A stretch of 64,000 nt of DNA from an uncultured Clostridia bacterium (GTDB lineage Bacteria > Bacillota > Clostridia > Lachnospirales > Lachnospiraceae), in NCBI GenBank assembly GCA_948467395.1, contig CAOKDX010000004.1, positions 120,761-184,760 of the forward strand. Direction: 5' to 3'. The position numbers were made by a program, and so were the translations under genes. How positions within the stretch are numbered: the first letter of the stretch is position 1; the number at the start of each line of letters is the position of its first letter. Below the pieces are notes generated by a model. That model was not told the DNA's origin. It made no database searches and saw only the letters and a program-made list of their open reading frames with translations. Shown in pieces: positions 1-7,545 of this stretch.

Positions 1-1
1 A

Positions 2-73
2 TAGTCCGTAGGGGAATCGAACCCCTGTTTCTGCCGTGAGAGGGCAGCGTCTTAGCCGCTTGACCAACGGACC
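2..73 (-). tRNA. tRNA-Glu (anticodon CTC)
   Basis: Read on the minus strand this folds as a full cloverleaf. The acceptor stem is GGTCCGT/ACGGACT with a terminal G-U pair, and the discriminator base is A. A D-arm containing GGTCAAGCGG is present. The anticodon stem CTGCC/GGCAG carries the loop CTCTCAC, giving anticodon CTC, and the T-arm contains GGTTCGATTCC. CCA is not encoded. It decodes GAG. The window edge cuts just past its 3' end, so a tRNA or rRNA cluster could continue outside. Confidence 0.93.
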
Positions 74-148
74 ATCAACAATAGCTATTGTACTACAGCC
101 CCTGAAAAAAAGCAAGTCTTTTTTTGACTTTTTTCTGAACTTTTTTTG

Positions 149-718
149 TCAAACAATAGGGGGATTCTCCGGGACCGCAGGCACCACCACCCCCTGGTGC
201 TCACATAGATACCACAGCACCGAAAATTCTGTCGGGGTCAGGGACAGCTCCTCTCCATACAGCTGACAGCGGTGTTCCTCCCTGTTGATCACAAGGCCGC
301 GGATATCATATTCAGGAATCTCTTCCGCCTGCCGGGATCCGGAATTATTGTAGCGCATATAGCGCCGCAGCTAGGTTTTGACCCGGGCCGCCACCTCCAG
401 TGGATTGAAAGGTTTTGTAATATAATCGTCCGCCCCGATGGTCAGACCCATGATCTTGTCCATATCTTCTGCCTTTGCAGTGAGCATAATAATGGGAAAA
501 TAATATTTCTCCCGGATCCTCTGACAGATGCGGAATCCGTCAATATCTGGCAGCATAATATCCAGCACTGCCAGGTCCAGATGTGTTTCCTCAATACATT
601 TCAATGCGTCTGTACCGTTATAGAATTTATACACCGTATAGCCGTCATTGTTCAGATATAATTCAATCAGGTCGGCTATCTCTCTCTCGTCATCCACCAC
701 CAGTATACTCTCAGGCAT
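149..718 (-). pseudogene. VanR-type OmpR-family response regulator, broken
   Basis: The receiver domain is intact at the N-terminus (acidic pair DDER, phospho-acceptor in AVLDIMLPDIDG, switch Thr in MLTAK, Lys in ITKPF). An in-frame TAG at 371-373 interrupts the linker where relatives read a residue before LRRY. The frame then continues into a winged-helix domain (LTPTEFSVLWYLCEHQG). That domain loses homology after EHQGVVV and stops about ten residues later, so the recognition helix and wing are missing. The start at 718 is chosen because GGGGAGGAG lies seven bases upstream; an ATG at 742 overlaps the previous stop as TAATG and is less convincing. No histidine kinase partner is adjacent. Such regulators normally activate cell-wall or peptide-resistance genes, but with two lesions this copy should not bind DNA. 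Confidence 0.8.
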
Positions 719-741
719 CTGTCTCCTCCCCTTCCCTGACA

Positions 742-1050
742 TTAACGGGCCGTCTCATAATCCATGCACATGCGGATCTCTGTATAGGGGCGCACATAAG
801 TATCCGCCGCCTTCACATGCTCGGGATGCCTCTGATATCCGGCCAGCGCCTCCCCATCTGCCAGTGTGCTGTCCAGCATTACATCAGCATTGGAGGATGC
901 CATGGGATCTGTCCGGACAGTGATCTCCAAAAGCCCGGGAATCCTGCCGCCCAGAGACTCCAGATGCACTTTTATATCCTTCTTTACCGATTCCCTTTCC
1001 TCTGGCGAGAGTGTTTCTTTTAATTTCCATAAAATAATATGTTTTACCAT
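742..1050 (-). CDS. Dabb-family (stress-responsive A/B barrel) protein
   Basis: A 102-residue protein beginning MVKHIILWKLKE, the usual opening of the Dabb family (stress-responsive alpha/beta barrel, PF07876-type). These are small dimeric ferredoxin-like barrels of mostly unknown biochemical role. The region VMLDSTLADGEALAGYQRHPEH, with its late HPEH, matches the family's second half. The whole protein is one domain of normal length, with no signal peptide or membrane segment. AAGGAAGAGG lies upstream of the ATG. Its stop codon overlaps an ATG in front of the broken response regulator, so the two were probably once co-transcribed. Family assignment is fairly secure; function is not. Confidence 0.8.
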   Translation of the reverse strand: MVKHIILWKLKETLSPEERESVKKDIKVHLESLGGRIPGLLEITVRTDPMASSNADVMLDSTLADGEALAGYQRHPEHVKAADTYVRPYTEIRMCMDYETAR

Positions 1051-1174
1051 GATCCTCTTCCTTTCTGTCCTTTTCCGTTATTGTAACGAAAACCCCGTTG
1101 ATTTGTCAAGAAGAGACAGATGCCGGGATTGGGTTTTCAGACACGCCCCAGCGCCCAGTGAACGGTACGGTACA

Positions 1175-1200
1175 CTAGCTCAATATCGCCATTGAGTTAG
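1175..1200. repeat. Dispersed palindromic repeat, copy 1
   Basis: Imperfect palindrome between the Dabb gene and the EamA transporter. It differs at three positions from the 24-base form whose half-site is TAGCTCAATGGC. It sits in the divergent intergenic space and overlaps no stop codon. Confidence 0.75.
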
Positions 1201-1279
1201 CTCGAGGAATTGGCAAAACGGACGCGGATATGCTAAAATAGCTTTGGTTATAAATAATTTAGGAGTTCAGGTAAAAGCC

Positions 1280-2254
1280 ATGCTAAAAAACGGAGAAAAC
1301 AGAAAACTATTTTTTCAAAAGAAAAGTACCCTGATCCTGTGTGCGCTGATCAGCACCGCCCTGTGGGGAAGCGCCTTTCCCTGCGTCAAGACGGGATATC
1401 GGTTATGGCAAATCGCGCCAGAGGATGCAGCCAGTCAGATGATTTTCGCGGGAGGACGGTTTATCCTTGCCGGTCTTATGACCTTACTCGCAGCGCATTT
1501 TTTAGAAAAGGGCGATATCCGGATGGGGCTCCGGCAGAGATGCCTGCCAAAGATCCTGCTTCTTGGCGTAATCCAGACAGCGCTTCAATATGTTTTTTAT
1601 TATATTTCCATGGCCCATGTCACCGGCGTGAAGGGCGCTATCCTAAACGGATCCTCTGCCTTTGTCTGCGTTCTGATGGCGCGGATCTATTATAAAGACC
1701 GCGAGAAGCTGTCCGGCGGCCGGATTCCCGGCTGTCTTCTCGGTCTGGCCGGTGTGGTGATTGTAAATCTGGGAAAGGGATCTCTGGGCGAGGGATGGTC
1801 TCTGCTGGGAGAGGGGTTTATGATCCTGTCCGTACTGACGTCCGCCCTCGGCTCCCTGATGAGCAAAGAAATAGCAAGAGAAATCAAACCCATCACACTC
1901 TGCGGCGGCCAGCTTCTGTCCGGAGGGATCCTCCTTGCCGCCGCCGGGGCTGTGACAGGAGGGCGGCTTGACGGGAGCAGTATAGAATACAGCGGAATAC
2001 TGTTATTATTTTATATGGCCTTTCTCTCCGCCGCCGCATTCTCACTATGGACCATACTCCTCACCTATCACGATATGGGAAAGGTGACGGTATTTAATTT
2101 TATGATCCCTGTCTTTGGCACGATATTGTCCGCTGTCTTTCTGGGAGATAATCTGTGGAATCCTTACATCCTTACCTCCCTGCCCCTCGTATGCGCCGGA
2201 ATCTGGCTGGTAAACAGAGAACCGGGCCAGAAGAAAAATAGAAGCAAAACATGA
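1280..2254 (+). CDS. EamA/DMT-superfamily transporter
   Basis: About 324 residues with ten predicted hydrophobic segments arranged as two EamA halves. The first half opens with LILCALISTALWGSAFPCVK, the classic DMT signature (W-G-S-x-F). This superfamily exports small metabolites such as amino acids or nucleosides, or imports others, and acts in the cytoplasmic membrane; the substrate cannot be read from sequence. I start at the ATG at 1280 because an AGGAG is present upstream, though its spacing is long. A TTG at 1244 gives twelve extra residues but has no binding site. The C-terminus is short and basic (GQKKNRSKT), as expected for a cytosolic tail. It stands alone between intergenic spaces. 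Confidence 0.88.
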   Translation: MLKNGENRKLFFQKKSTLILCALISTALWGSAFPCVKTGYRLWQIAPEDAASQMIFAGGRFILAGLMTLLAAHFLEKGDIRMGLRQRCLPKILLLGVIQTALQYVFYYISMAHVTGVKGAILNGSSAFVCVLMARIYYKDREKLSGGRIPGCLLGLAGVVIVNLGKGSLGEGWSLLGEGFMILSVLTSALGSLMSKEIAREIKPITLCGGQLLSGGILLAAAGAVTGGRLDGSSIEYSGILLLFYMAFLSAAAFSLWTILLTYHDMGKVTVFNFMIPVFGTILSAVFLGDNLWNPYILTSLPLVCAGIWLVNREPGQKKNRSKT

Positions 2255-2344
2255 CATACGGTGTCAGTATTTATGCGCTATACTTAGCTTAACGATACGA
2301 ACACATTGAAAATAAAGAGGAACTACGAAAGGAGAATACGACCT

Positions 2345-2875
2345 ATGGCAAAACCAACATCTAAATCCGAACTGCTGAATGCGGCAGCGGCGGGCTATGA
2401 ACAACTGACGGAGCTGATCTCATCCCTTACAGAGAAAGAATTATCCACGCCTTTTTCCTTTGATGAGAAAAAGAAAGAAGCCCACTGGAAAAGGGATAAA
2501 AATCTCCGTGACGTCCTGGTGCATCTCTATGAATGGCACCAATTGCTTCTTGTCTGGATCCCTGCAAATCTGGGCGGTGAAACCAGGCCCTTCCTTCCCC
2601 CACCCTATAACTGGAGAACCTACGGGGATATGAATATGAAGTTTTGGGAGAAGCATCAGAATACACCGCTGGCGGAGGCTAAATCCATGCTGGAGCAGTC
2701 ACACAGAGAGGTGATGGCACTGGCAGATACTTTCTCGGAGGATGAGCTGTTCCAGAAAGGTGTTTTCAAATGGGTGGGCACAAGCAGCCTAGCATCCTAC
2801 TTTAACTCCAACCTGGCAAGCCACTACAACTGGGCGGTGAAGAAACTTAAAGCCCACAGAAAGAACTGCAAATAG
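2345..2875 (+). CDS. ClbS/DfsB-family four-helix bundle protein
   Basis: A 176-residue soluble protein matching the ClbS/DfsB (formerly DUF1706) family. Features are an N-terminal KSELLNAAAAGYEQL helix, the central DVLVHLYEWHQLLL segment, the proline-rich PFLPPPYNWRTYGDMN stretch, and a C-terminal SNLASHYNWAVKKL. The founding member ClbS hydrolyses the cyclopropane of colibactin and protects the producer; most clostridial homologues have no known substrate, so only the fold is asserted. GAAAGGAG is about nine bases upstream of the chosen ATG; an upstream in-frame start at 2306 would place that site inside the gene. It is monocistronic. Confidence 0.85.
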   Translation: MAKPTSKSELLNAAAAGYEQLTELISSLTEKELSTPFSFDEKKKEAHWKRDKNLRDVLVHLYEWHQLLLVWIPANLGGETRPFLPPPYNWRTYGDMNMKFWEKHQNTPLAEAKSMLEQSHREVMALADTFSEDELFQKGVFKWVGTSSLASYFNSNLASHYNWAVKKLKAHRKNCK

Positions 2876-2891
2876 CTTTTCCTGCCTTTCT

Positions 2892-2920
2892 GCCGGACAG
2901 CTTTGTTCAAAGCATCCGGC
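2892..2920. terminator. Hairpin after the ClbS-like gene
   Basis: Stem GCCGGA plus GCTTT, loop GTTC, then AAAGC plus TCCGGC. No T-tract follows on either strand, so it is either a weak terminator or a structural remnant at the ClpP scar. Confidence 0.4.
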
Positions 2921-2921
2921 A

Positions 2922-3065
2922 CTACGGGCGCGCCTTATCAATAATTCTAGCAATCCGGCCAAAATCTATTGCTTCCCTTGCCGTCATATAATTATCACGT
3001 TCCGTTGCAAGAGCAACCTCATCCATACTTTTACCTGTATTTTCTGATAAAATGGAATTTAGTTC
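2922..3065 (-). pseudogene. ClpP C-terminal remnant
   Basis: A 47-codon open stretch ending in TAG has the tail of a ClpP serine protease: ELNSILSENTGKS, then ATERDNYMTAREAIDFG, then a closing RIIDKARP. In ClpP the motif around ENTG and TERDN-MTA-EA-x-YG is nearly invariant. The catalytic Ser and His are upstream of this stretch and absent. In the same frame a TGA lies immediately before the homology, and the 3' end of the Nudix gene on the same strand runs into it, so the junction looks like a deletion or recombination scar. It cannot give a functional product. Confidence 0.72.
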
Positions 3066-3499
3066 TCAGATGATAGCCGACAGTTCAGTTCATAAAGTGC
3101 CGTTTTATTAGAATCCCATGTCAAAAGTGACATAGCATCGCGGTAACCCAACCATTCGCAGTCAAGGTGTTCATCGGATAGTTTTATATCAGAAATACAT
3201 TCAAATGCAAAATGATACTCCGGCAGAACAAAAGTGTCCTTTCTCCAATGCTTTCGATAGCGTTCTGAAATAACATTTGCGGGGATATATGCCATTGAGA
3301 CCAGCTTGGTTATGTTCTCCACTTTTATCCCTGTTTCTTCTGATATTTCTCGTATTGCAGATTCTACTGGCGTTTCATCATCTTCACCACCACCTGCTAC
3401 AAATTGCCATTGATCTATGTCTGCACGGTGAAGAACGCAGAACTGTAAATCTGGATTTTGTCTATAAGGAATTGCCAATATCTGAAACGGTGCCCTCAT
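3059..3499 (-). CDS. Nudix hydrolase (dATP pyrophosphohydrolase-like)
   Basis: A 146-residue single-domain Nudix protein. The Nudix box is complete: the GGGEDDE turn, seven residues, then REISEETGI, giving the G-x5-E-x7-RE-x2-EE-x-G metal-binding signature. The opening (FQILAIPYR, then FCVLHRAD and WQFVAGGGED) resembles NudB-like dATP/dihydroneopterin-triphosphate pyrophosphohydrolases. It would hydrolyse a nucleoside diphosphate linked to X with Mg2+; the exact substrate is unknown. GGAGG lies a few bases before the ATG. Its 3' end overlaps the ClpP scar by seven bases, so the last residues may have been replaced. Upstream lies a promoter block shared with the DUF2971 gene at 22 kb. Confidence 0.85.
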   Translation of the reverse strand: MRAPFQILAIPYRQNPDLQFCVLHRADIDQWQFVAGGGEDDETPVESAIREISEETGIKVENITKLVSMAYIPANVISERYRKHWRKDTFVLPEYHFAFECISDIKLSDEHLDCEWLGYRDAMSLLTWDSNKTALYELNCRLSSEN

Positions 3500-3542
3500 G
3501 CTAATTTGCCTCCATAAATTCCGGTTTGTCTCTTACAATAAC

Positions 3543-3593
3543 ACTAACAGTATACCACGCCATTAAATGTAATTCCACATCTTATTTAATCGA
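3543..3593 (-). promoter_or_regulatory. Promoter of the Nudix gene (shared block, copy A)
   Basis: Minus-strand -10 TATACT (3549-3554) and -35-like TGGAAT (3572-3577), 17 bases apart. The surrounding 51 bases match the block at 22930-22980 at about 42 of 51 positions, and both blocks lie just upstream of a minus-strand gene. Confidence 0.6.
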
Positions 3594-4485
3594 GTAGGAG
3601 GCGGTGATTAACCGCCGTCCTCTCACACCACCGTGCGTACCGTTCGGTACACGGCGGTTTCAACAGTTGACGTGCACAGACTGATAGGCTGTGGCTAAGT
3701 CATAAAAGCCACTGTTTATCAGTCTTTCTTTTGTTAATGCTCTGTTGACCGCTCCCATTCCCGATACATACCAGTATTTCCTGCGGCTGTTTGCCGCCTG
3801 GTGTGCAAAATATTCGGGTATCCCTAGTTTCATCAGGTTTCTTTTCTTGGTTTTGGGTAACTTCCACTGTTTCCATATACACATGCGGATTCTGTGGTAC
3901 AGCCATGAGTTGAGGTCATCTATCTTGTTCTTCATATCTGCTATTCCGTAGTAATTCAGCCATCCACGCATGTACCTCTCTATTTTCTTTAATGAAGGAC
4001 GTATGCTCTGACAAGACCTTCGGGAACTAAGCTCTTTCAGTTTTGACTTCATCTTCTTCCATGACTTTCCATGAACTCGGACATAAACGCCCTTTCCGTT
4101 CTTTCCCAATGTAAAGCCAAGGAACTTAAAATTTCGGATTGCAAACACGCTCACCACACGACTTTTCTTTTGGTTCACTTTCAGTTTCAGCGTTCCTTCC
4201 AGATACTTCGTGCTTGATTCCAGCAGTCTCTTTGCAGCTCTGTCGCTTTTGGCTAACAATACGATATCATCTGCATAACGTACAAAAGCCACTCCTCGTT
4301 TCTCGTACTCCTGGTCGAACTCATTCAGATAGACATTCGCCAGCAGCGGTGAAATATTTCCTCCCTGTGGCGAACCTTCTTCTGTTTCCATGACTACTCC
4401 ATTTTCCATCACACCGCTCTTTAAGTACCTCTTAACCCACTGGATTACCCTTTCATCCTTCACGTTTCTGCGCAGGATATTTAAG
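3589..4485 (-). mobile_element. 5'-truncated group II intron
   Basis: The minus strand carries the second half of a group II intron: the maturase C-terminal part followed by a 3' structure resembling domains V and VI. That structure includes CCGTGTACCGAACGGTACG, GGTGGTGTGAGAGGACGG and an end near CTCCTACTCGAT. Domains I-IV upstream of the maturase and the start of the reverse transcriptase are missing. The break at 4485 abuts a tyrosine-recombinase fragment. The 3' boundary near 3589 is inferred from the usual end of such introns. Without domain I it cannot splice or retrohome. Confidence 0.75.
3660..4484 (-). pseudogene. Group II intron reverse transcriptase/maturase, N-terminally truncated
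   Basis: About 270 residues of an LtrA-type protein. Present are the GSPQGGNISPLLANVYLNE block and the polymerase active-site YADD (FVRYADDIVLL), the KFLGF motif of the fingers/palm end, and a maturase X domain with GWLNYY. The C-terminus has HRIRMCIWKQWK. Fingers domains RT0-RT3 are absent: the frame runs back only to about 4484, where homology ends next to a recombinase fragment. Full-length relatives have over 400 residues. A GTG at 4463 could start translation, but a polymerase without its N-terminal half should be inactive. Confidence 0.85.
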
Positions 4486-4650
4486 ACCTATACGAGCAAC
4501 CTGTTATCAAACGGGGCAGTCCCGAAAGATGTGCAGGAACTTCTGGGGCACTCTGATGTAAGCACTACAATGAATGTTTATGCCCATGCCACCAGAGAGG
4601 CGAAACGAACTTCCGCAAGGCTTTTGGATAAGGTGGTGGGCGGCAATTAA
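4486..4650 (+). pseudogene. Tyrosine recombinase (integrase) C-terminal fragment
   Basis: Fifty-four codons with the final part of a phage/ICE-type tyrosine integrase: TYTSNLLSNG, then VQELLGHSDVSTTMNVYAHA with the catalytic His/Trp-region GH and the tyrosine nucleophile in NVYAH. The upstream H-x-x-R and all earlier domains are gone; the sequence switches directly to the group II intron fragment. A strong hairpin follows the stop. This is the footprint of a former integrative element whose other end is not seen here. Confidence 0.82.
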
Positions 4651-4665
4651 AAAACTTTCCCTTGT

Positions 4666-4697
4666 TTTGGTCTTATGAGGGCAAAAACAAGGGAAAA
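4666..4697 (+). terminator. Hairpin downstream of the integrase fragment
   Basis: TTTCCCTTGTTTT and AAAACAAGGGAAA pair around a 15-base loop directly after the integrase stop. The A/T-rich flanks make it a plausible bidirectional terminator. Confidence 0.6.
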
Positions 4698-4969
4698 TGG
4701 TTGATTTGATGATGTAATGGGGTTGATGGATTGTGTAAAATGGGGATTTTGATGGGGAATGTTAGTTTAATATAAATTGCCCTAACTCAAGGGCAGGTTC
4801 ACTTTTCTGATATGCATAAATAATGGGCGAAACCCTATAGGGAGAAAACGCAAATATACAATATTACAGAATTGATATTTTCCAGCACCCACACTTGTGC
4901 CTCCTCATAGCAGTGTGTATAATTGTATCTAAATAAACCAACAAATTACTATTTGAGGAGGAAAATGTA
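4698..4969. other. Intergenic, no gene seen
   Basis: AT-rich spacer between the integrase scar and the next Nudix gene. It includes a G/T-rich stretch with repeated GATGGGG-like words and a small inverted repeat, TGCCCT...AGGGCA, near 4780. No RNA gene or coding frame is recognised; it may be residue of the lost element. Confidence 0.5.
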
Positions 4970-5446
4970 ATGGATATTTCTTTTAAAGCTGAAGATACAA
5001 AGTTCAACTACAGAGTTTGCGCTATGATAATATCAGATGGTGAAATCCTAGCTATGCACGATGAACGTTCACCATACTTCTATTTGCCGGGTGGGCGAGT
5101 TAAAATGGGTGAAACGGCCGAGCACGCTATTGTGAGAGAAATTGAGGAAGAATTGGAAATTACACCTAGAATTATTCGTCCGCTCTGGCTCAATCAGGCA
5201 TTTTTTAAGGAAGATGTAGATGGTCTAAAATATCACGAATTGTGTATTTATTTTCTAATGGACATTTCTCATACCGACTTACTCTCTAAGGGCAGGAAGT
5301 TTGTATTACAAGAGGAACAGCATAAACATGATTTTGAGTGGTTGCCATTTGAGCGGTTGAAAAATGAATATTTCTATCCTATATTCTTAAAAGAAGCGAT
5401 TTTCAATCTACCATTGGTATTCACTATTCGTACAGAATTGGAATAG
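4970..5446 (+). CDS. Nudix hydrolase
   Basis: A 158-residue Nudix-domain protein with YLPGGRVKMGE, seven residues, then REIEEELEI. The box is intact except that the usual glycine near its end is replaced by glutamate. The N-terminal strand KFNYRVCAMIISDGEILAM is typical of the NUDIX clan acting on nucleotide sugars or ADP-ribose-type compounds, but the substrate cannot be assigned. A GAGGAGG site lies eight bases upstream of the ATG. Base composition is AT-richer than the surrounding genes, which fits transfer with the neighbouring toxin-antitoxin pair and integrase scar. It is monocistronic. Confidence 0.85.
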   Translation: MDISFKAEDTKFNYRVCAMIISDGEILAMHDERSPYFYLPGGRVKMGETAEHAIVREIEEELEITPRIIRPLWLNQAFFKEDVDGLKYHELCIYFLMDISHTDLLSKGRKFVLQEEQHKHDFEWLPFERLKNEYFYPIFLKEAIFNLPLVFTIRTELE

Positions 5447-5659
5447 ACAGCCAAATATGAACTCAAGTTAATTGTCTACAGAGGTAGCGAGCATCGGATT
5501 GTACAAGCCACAATCCCAATCCGCATTATATAGGCATAGATTTTCGTGCAGATGTTTGAAAAAGAGATAAAGAAAATAAATTGATAGAAAACGTTGCTTA
5601 AATGATAATATTCTGATAAAATTAAGATGGAATAAATGATGCGAAAGGAGTTTTTGAAC

Positions 5660-5920
5660 ATGATACAAATTCGCCCTGTTTCCGATCTAAGAAATAAATT
5701 TCCAGAAATTGAAATCATTGTAAACAGTGGAAAACCTGTTTATCTTACAAAAAATGGTTATGGAGCAATGGTCGTATTAAGCTTGGAAGAATATGCAAGC
5801 CTGACAGATAGCATTGAAATGAAACTTGATGAAGCTGACAGACAGGCGGCAATGACAGAAGAAAGGCTTTCCCATGAAACAGTTTTTGGTAATGTAAGGA
5901 GTGCAGTACATGGAAAATAA
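5660..5920 (+). CDS. Phd/YefM-family antitoxin
   Basis: An 86-residue protein with the Phd/YefM N-terminal DNA-binding fold: MIQIRPVSDLRNKFPEI, then the strand pair GKPVYLTKNGYGAMVVLSLEEY, which is nearly diagnostic. The C-terminal half (DEADRQAAMTEERLSHETVF) is a charged helix of the sort that wraps the toxin. AAAGGAG is nine bases before the chosen ATG; the in-frame ATG at 5636 has no such site. It overlaps the toxin gene by eleven bases, the usual arrangement for translational coupling. As a family rule the antitoxin represses its own promoter together with the toxin. Confidence 0.9.
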   Translation: MIQIRPVSDLRNKFPEIEIIVNSGKPVYLTKNGYGAMVVLSLEEYASLTDSIEMKLDEADRQAAMTEERLSHETVFGNVRSAVHGK

Positions 5921-6224
5921 GTCCTATCAGCTCAGGTATTTGCCGATATTTGAACAGGATTTAATTAGCACAACGAATTATATTGCCAATGTATTAAAGA
6001 ATGAAACCGCAGCACTGCACCTGATTGATGACATAGAAACTGCTACTATGGAAAGACTGAACAATCCTGTTGCTTTGGAACCATACCGTTCCGATAAAAA
6101 ACGTGACTATTTATACTATCGAATTTATGTAAGAAATTATATCGTTTATTATGTGGTGATTGATGATGTGATGGAAGTACGCCGCCTGATGTATGGTGCA
6201 AGAGATACGGACAGACATTTATAA
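5910..6224 (+). CDS. RelE/ParE-superfamily toxin
   Basis: A 104-residue RelE/ParE-type toxin: YQLRYLPIFEQDLISTTNYI, then the middle region LEPYRSDKKRDYLYYRIYVRNYIVYYVV, ending VRRLMYGARD. The R-x-x-Y-R-x-x-V-x-x-Y-x-V-x-Y pattern and the final VRR-x-x-Y are the conserved core of this fold. RelE members cut ribosome-bound mRNA while ParE members poison gyrase; the sequence does not decide between them. AAGGAG lies eight bases upstream within the antitoxin gene. With the preceding gene it forms a complete type II module. Confidence 0.9.
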   Translation: MENKSYQLRYLPIFEQDLISTTNYIANVLKNETAALHLIDDIETATMERLNNPVALEPYRSDKKRDYLYYRIYVRNYIVYYVVIDDVMEVRRLMYGARDTDRHL

Positions 6225-6360
6225 CGGAATAAAGATTCACATGAGCAGTAAATCTATAAGGTTTGCTGCTTTTGGGTTAAAAGGGAAAGATGGTGATGGT
6301 TTTCTCCCTAGCTGGGTTAACCCATATGGTACTGTTTTAAAAAACCAACGTCTTCGTTCT

Positions 6361-7149
6361 CTACCACTCATTAATATTCGGCCTGGGCACCCGCCACCAC
6401 TGTTCAAAGTCCTGTGTGTACCGTGACAGTACAGACCCGATGTCCTCTGGCGCTTTATAAGTAGTAAGTTTCAGAAAATAAGCGACAAATTCATCCAGTG
6501 CCGCCATCTCCTGTGTCTTGGCACAGGCTCTTCCCATCGCTGTCAGCCGGGCGGTATCTTCTGATATGTTCTCCACGAACTCTTCCAGTCTCCGGTTACT
6601 GGGAAACAGAATCCCATGCTCCTGCAGGATCATCCGGTAGATGCTGTAAATCACCTCATGGAACGCATGAAGCTTCATGTATCCATCTATGGGGCAGCTT
6701 TTCAGAAAGTAATAGTAATTCAGCCAGAAATCTGCATAGAAGGATAACATTTTCTCATCTCTCTCTGCCTTCTGAAATACCGGGATACGGGCCACCAACT
6801 CTGGAATCTCCGAATCTCTGGCAAAGAGAACCACCGACTTGACAAAAGCATTTCTCGCCGGCTCACTTCCCCGCTCCGCCGCATCTATAAGAAACTGCTT
6901 TGGCATATACTTGATGTCAAAATAACCGCCCTCATAGGTGCAGTGTCCCTCTATGGTCTCGGCAGTCCGGTTCTCCCTCCGGCGCAGCTCATATTCCTCA
7001 TCCGTCACTACTACCATGGCGTCCAGATCCGAATCTGGGCGCTCACAGCCCTTCGCCACAGAACCGCCGAAGATCACGGCAAGCACTTCCTCGCGGTCTG
7101 CAAAATAGGTTCTTAAGTTCTCTAATGATTCTCTGTGGTGCTGGTACAT
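6361..7149 (-). CDS. Nucleotidyltransferase-domain protein
   Basis: A 262-residue protein whose N-terminus carries a pol-beta-type nucleotidyltransferase motif: VLAVIFGGSVAKG, then DSDLDAMVVV, giving GG-S-x9-D-x-D for two-metal catalysis. Residues 75-105 (GGYFDIKYM) may supply the third acidic residue. The C-terminal 150 residues are helical, like the substrate-binding or HEPN-like halves of such enzymes. It could nucleotidylate a small molecule, a protein or an RNA. It overlaps the upstream Nudix gene by 28 bases, placing it third in a tight operon behind a PLD-helicase, so a role in that module is likely. No resistance-type aminoglycoside signature is evident. Confidence 0.82.
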   Translation of the reverse strand: MYQHHRESLENLRTYFADREEVLAVIFGGSVAKGCERPDSDLDAMVVVTDEEYELRRRENRTAETIEGHCTYEGGYFDIKYMPKQFLIDAAERGSEPARNAFVKSVVLFARDSEIPELVARIPVFQKAERDEKMLSFYADFWLNYYYFLKSCPIDGYMKLHAFHEVIYSIYRMILQEHGILFPSNRRLEEFVENISEDTARLTAMGRACAKTQEMAALDEFVAYFLKLTTYKAPEDIGSVLSRYTQDFEQWWRVPRPNINEW

Positions 7150-7535
7150 AGGTAGTCCTCCGTAATTTTAGTTATTAGGCCTAAATCTGCCGGTAGCCAG
7201 TCGACACTGTCCAACTGTTCTCTAGTGAGCCACTTTGCGGCCTTGTGTTCCTTCAATACCAAATGTCCGGCAATAATTCGACAGATAAAACAATCCATTG
7301 ATAGATGAAACGCAGGATAATCATATTCCACTGTATCAATCAACTCTCCTACCTCAATCAGCGTATCCAATTCTTCTTTAATCTCTCGCACCAGTGCCTC
7401 TTCTGGAGCCTCGCCCGCTTCTATCTTCCCGCCAGGAAACTCCCAGCCATTTTTAAATTCCCCATACCCTCTCTGTGTCGCAAATATTCTATTATCATGA
7501 ATAATAATAGCAGCTACTACTCTTACAGTCTTCAT
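7122..7535 (-). CDS. MutT-like (d)NTP pyrophosphohydrolase (Nudix)
   Basis: A 137-residue MutT-type Nudix protein: VRVVAAIIIHDNRIFATQRG, then WEFPGGKIEAGE, seven residues, and REIKEELDT. The WEFPGGK motif is characteristic of 8-oxo-dGTP diphosphatase and related (deoxy)nucleoside triphosphate pyrophosphohydrolases; the usual glycine at the end of the box is Asp here. It lies ten bases downstream of the helicase gene and overlaps the nucleotidyltransferase gene by 28 bases. In this setting it may act on a nucleotide connected with the helicase system rather than as housekeeping MutT. Confidence 0.87.
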   Translation of the reverse strand: MKTVRVVAAIIIHDNRIFATQRGYGEFKNGWEFPGGKIEAGEAPEEALVREIKEELDTLIEVGELIDTVEYDYPAFHLSMDCFICRIIAGHLVLKEHKAAKWLTREQLDSVDWLPADLGLITKITEDYLCTSTTENH

Positions 7536-7545
7536 GTTCTTTCTC

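Noticed and set aside
2270-2300. TAGCTTAACGATACGAAC after the EamA gene as a half copy of the palindromic repeat
   Set aside because: Only six to eight bases agree and there is no second arm.
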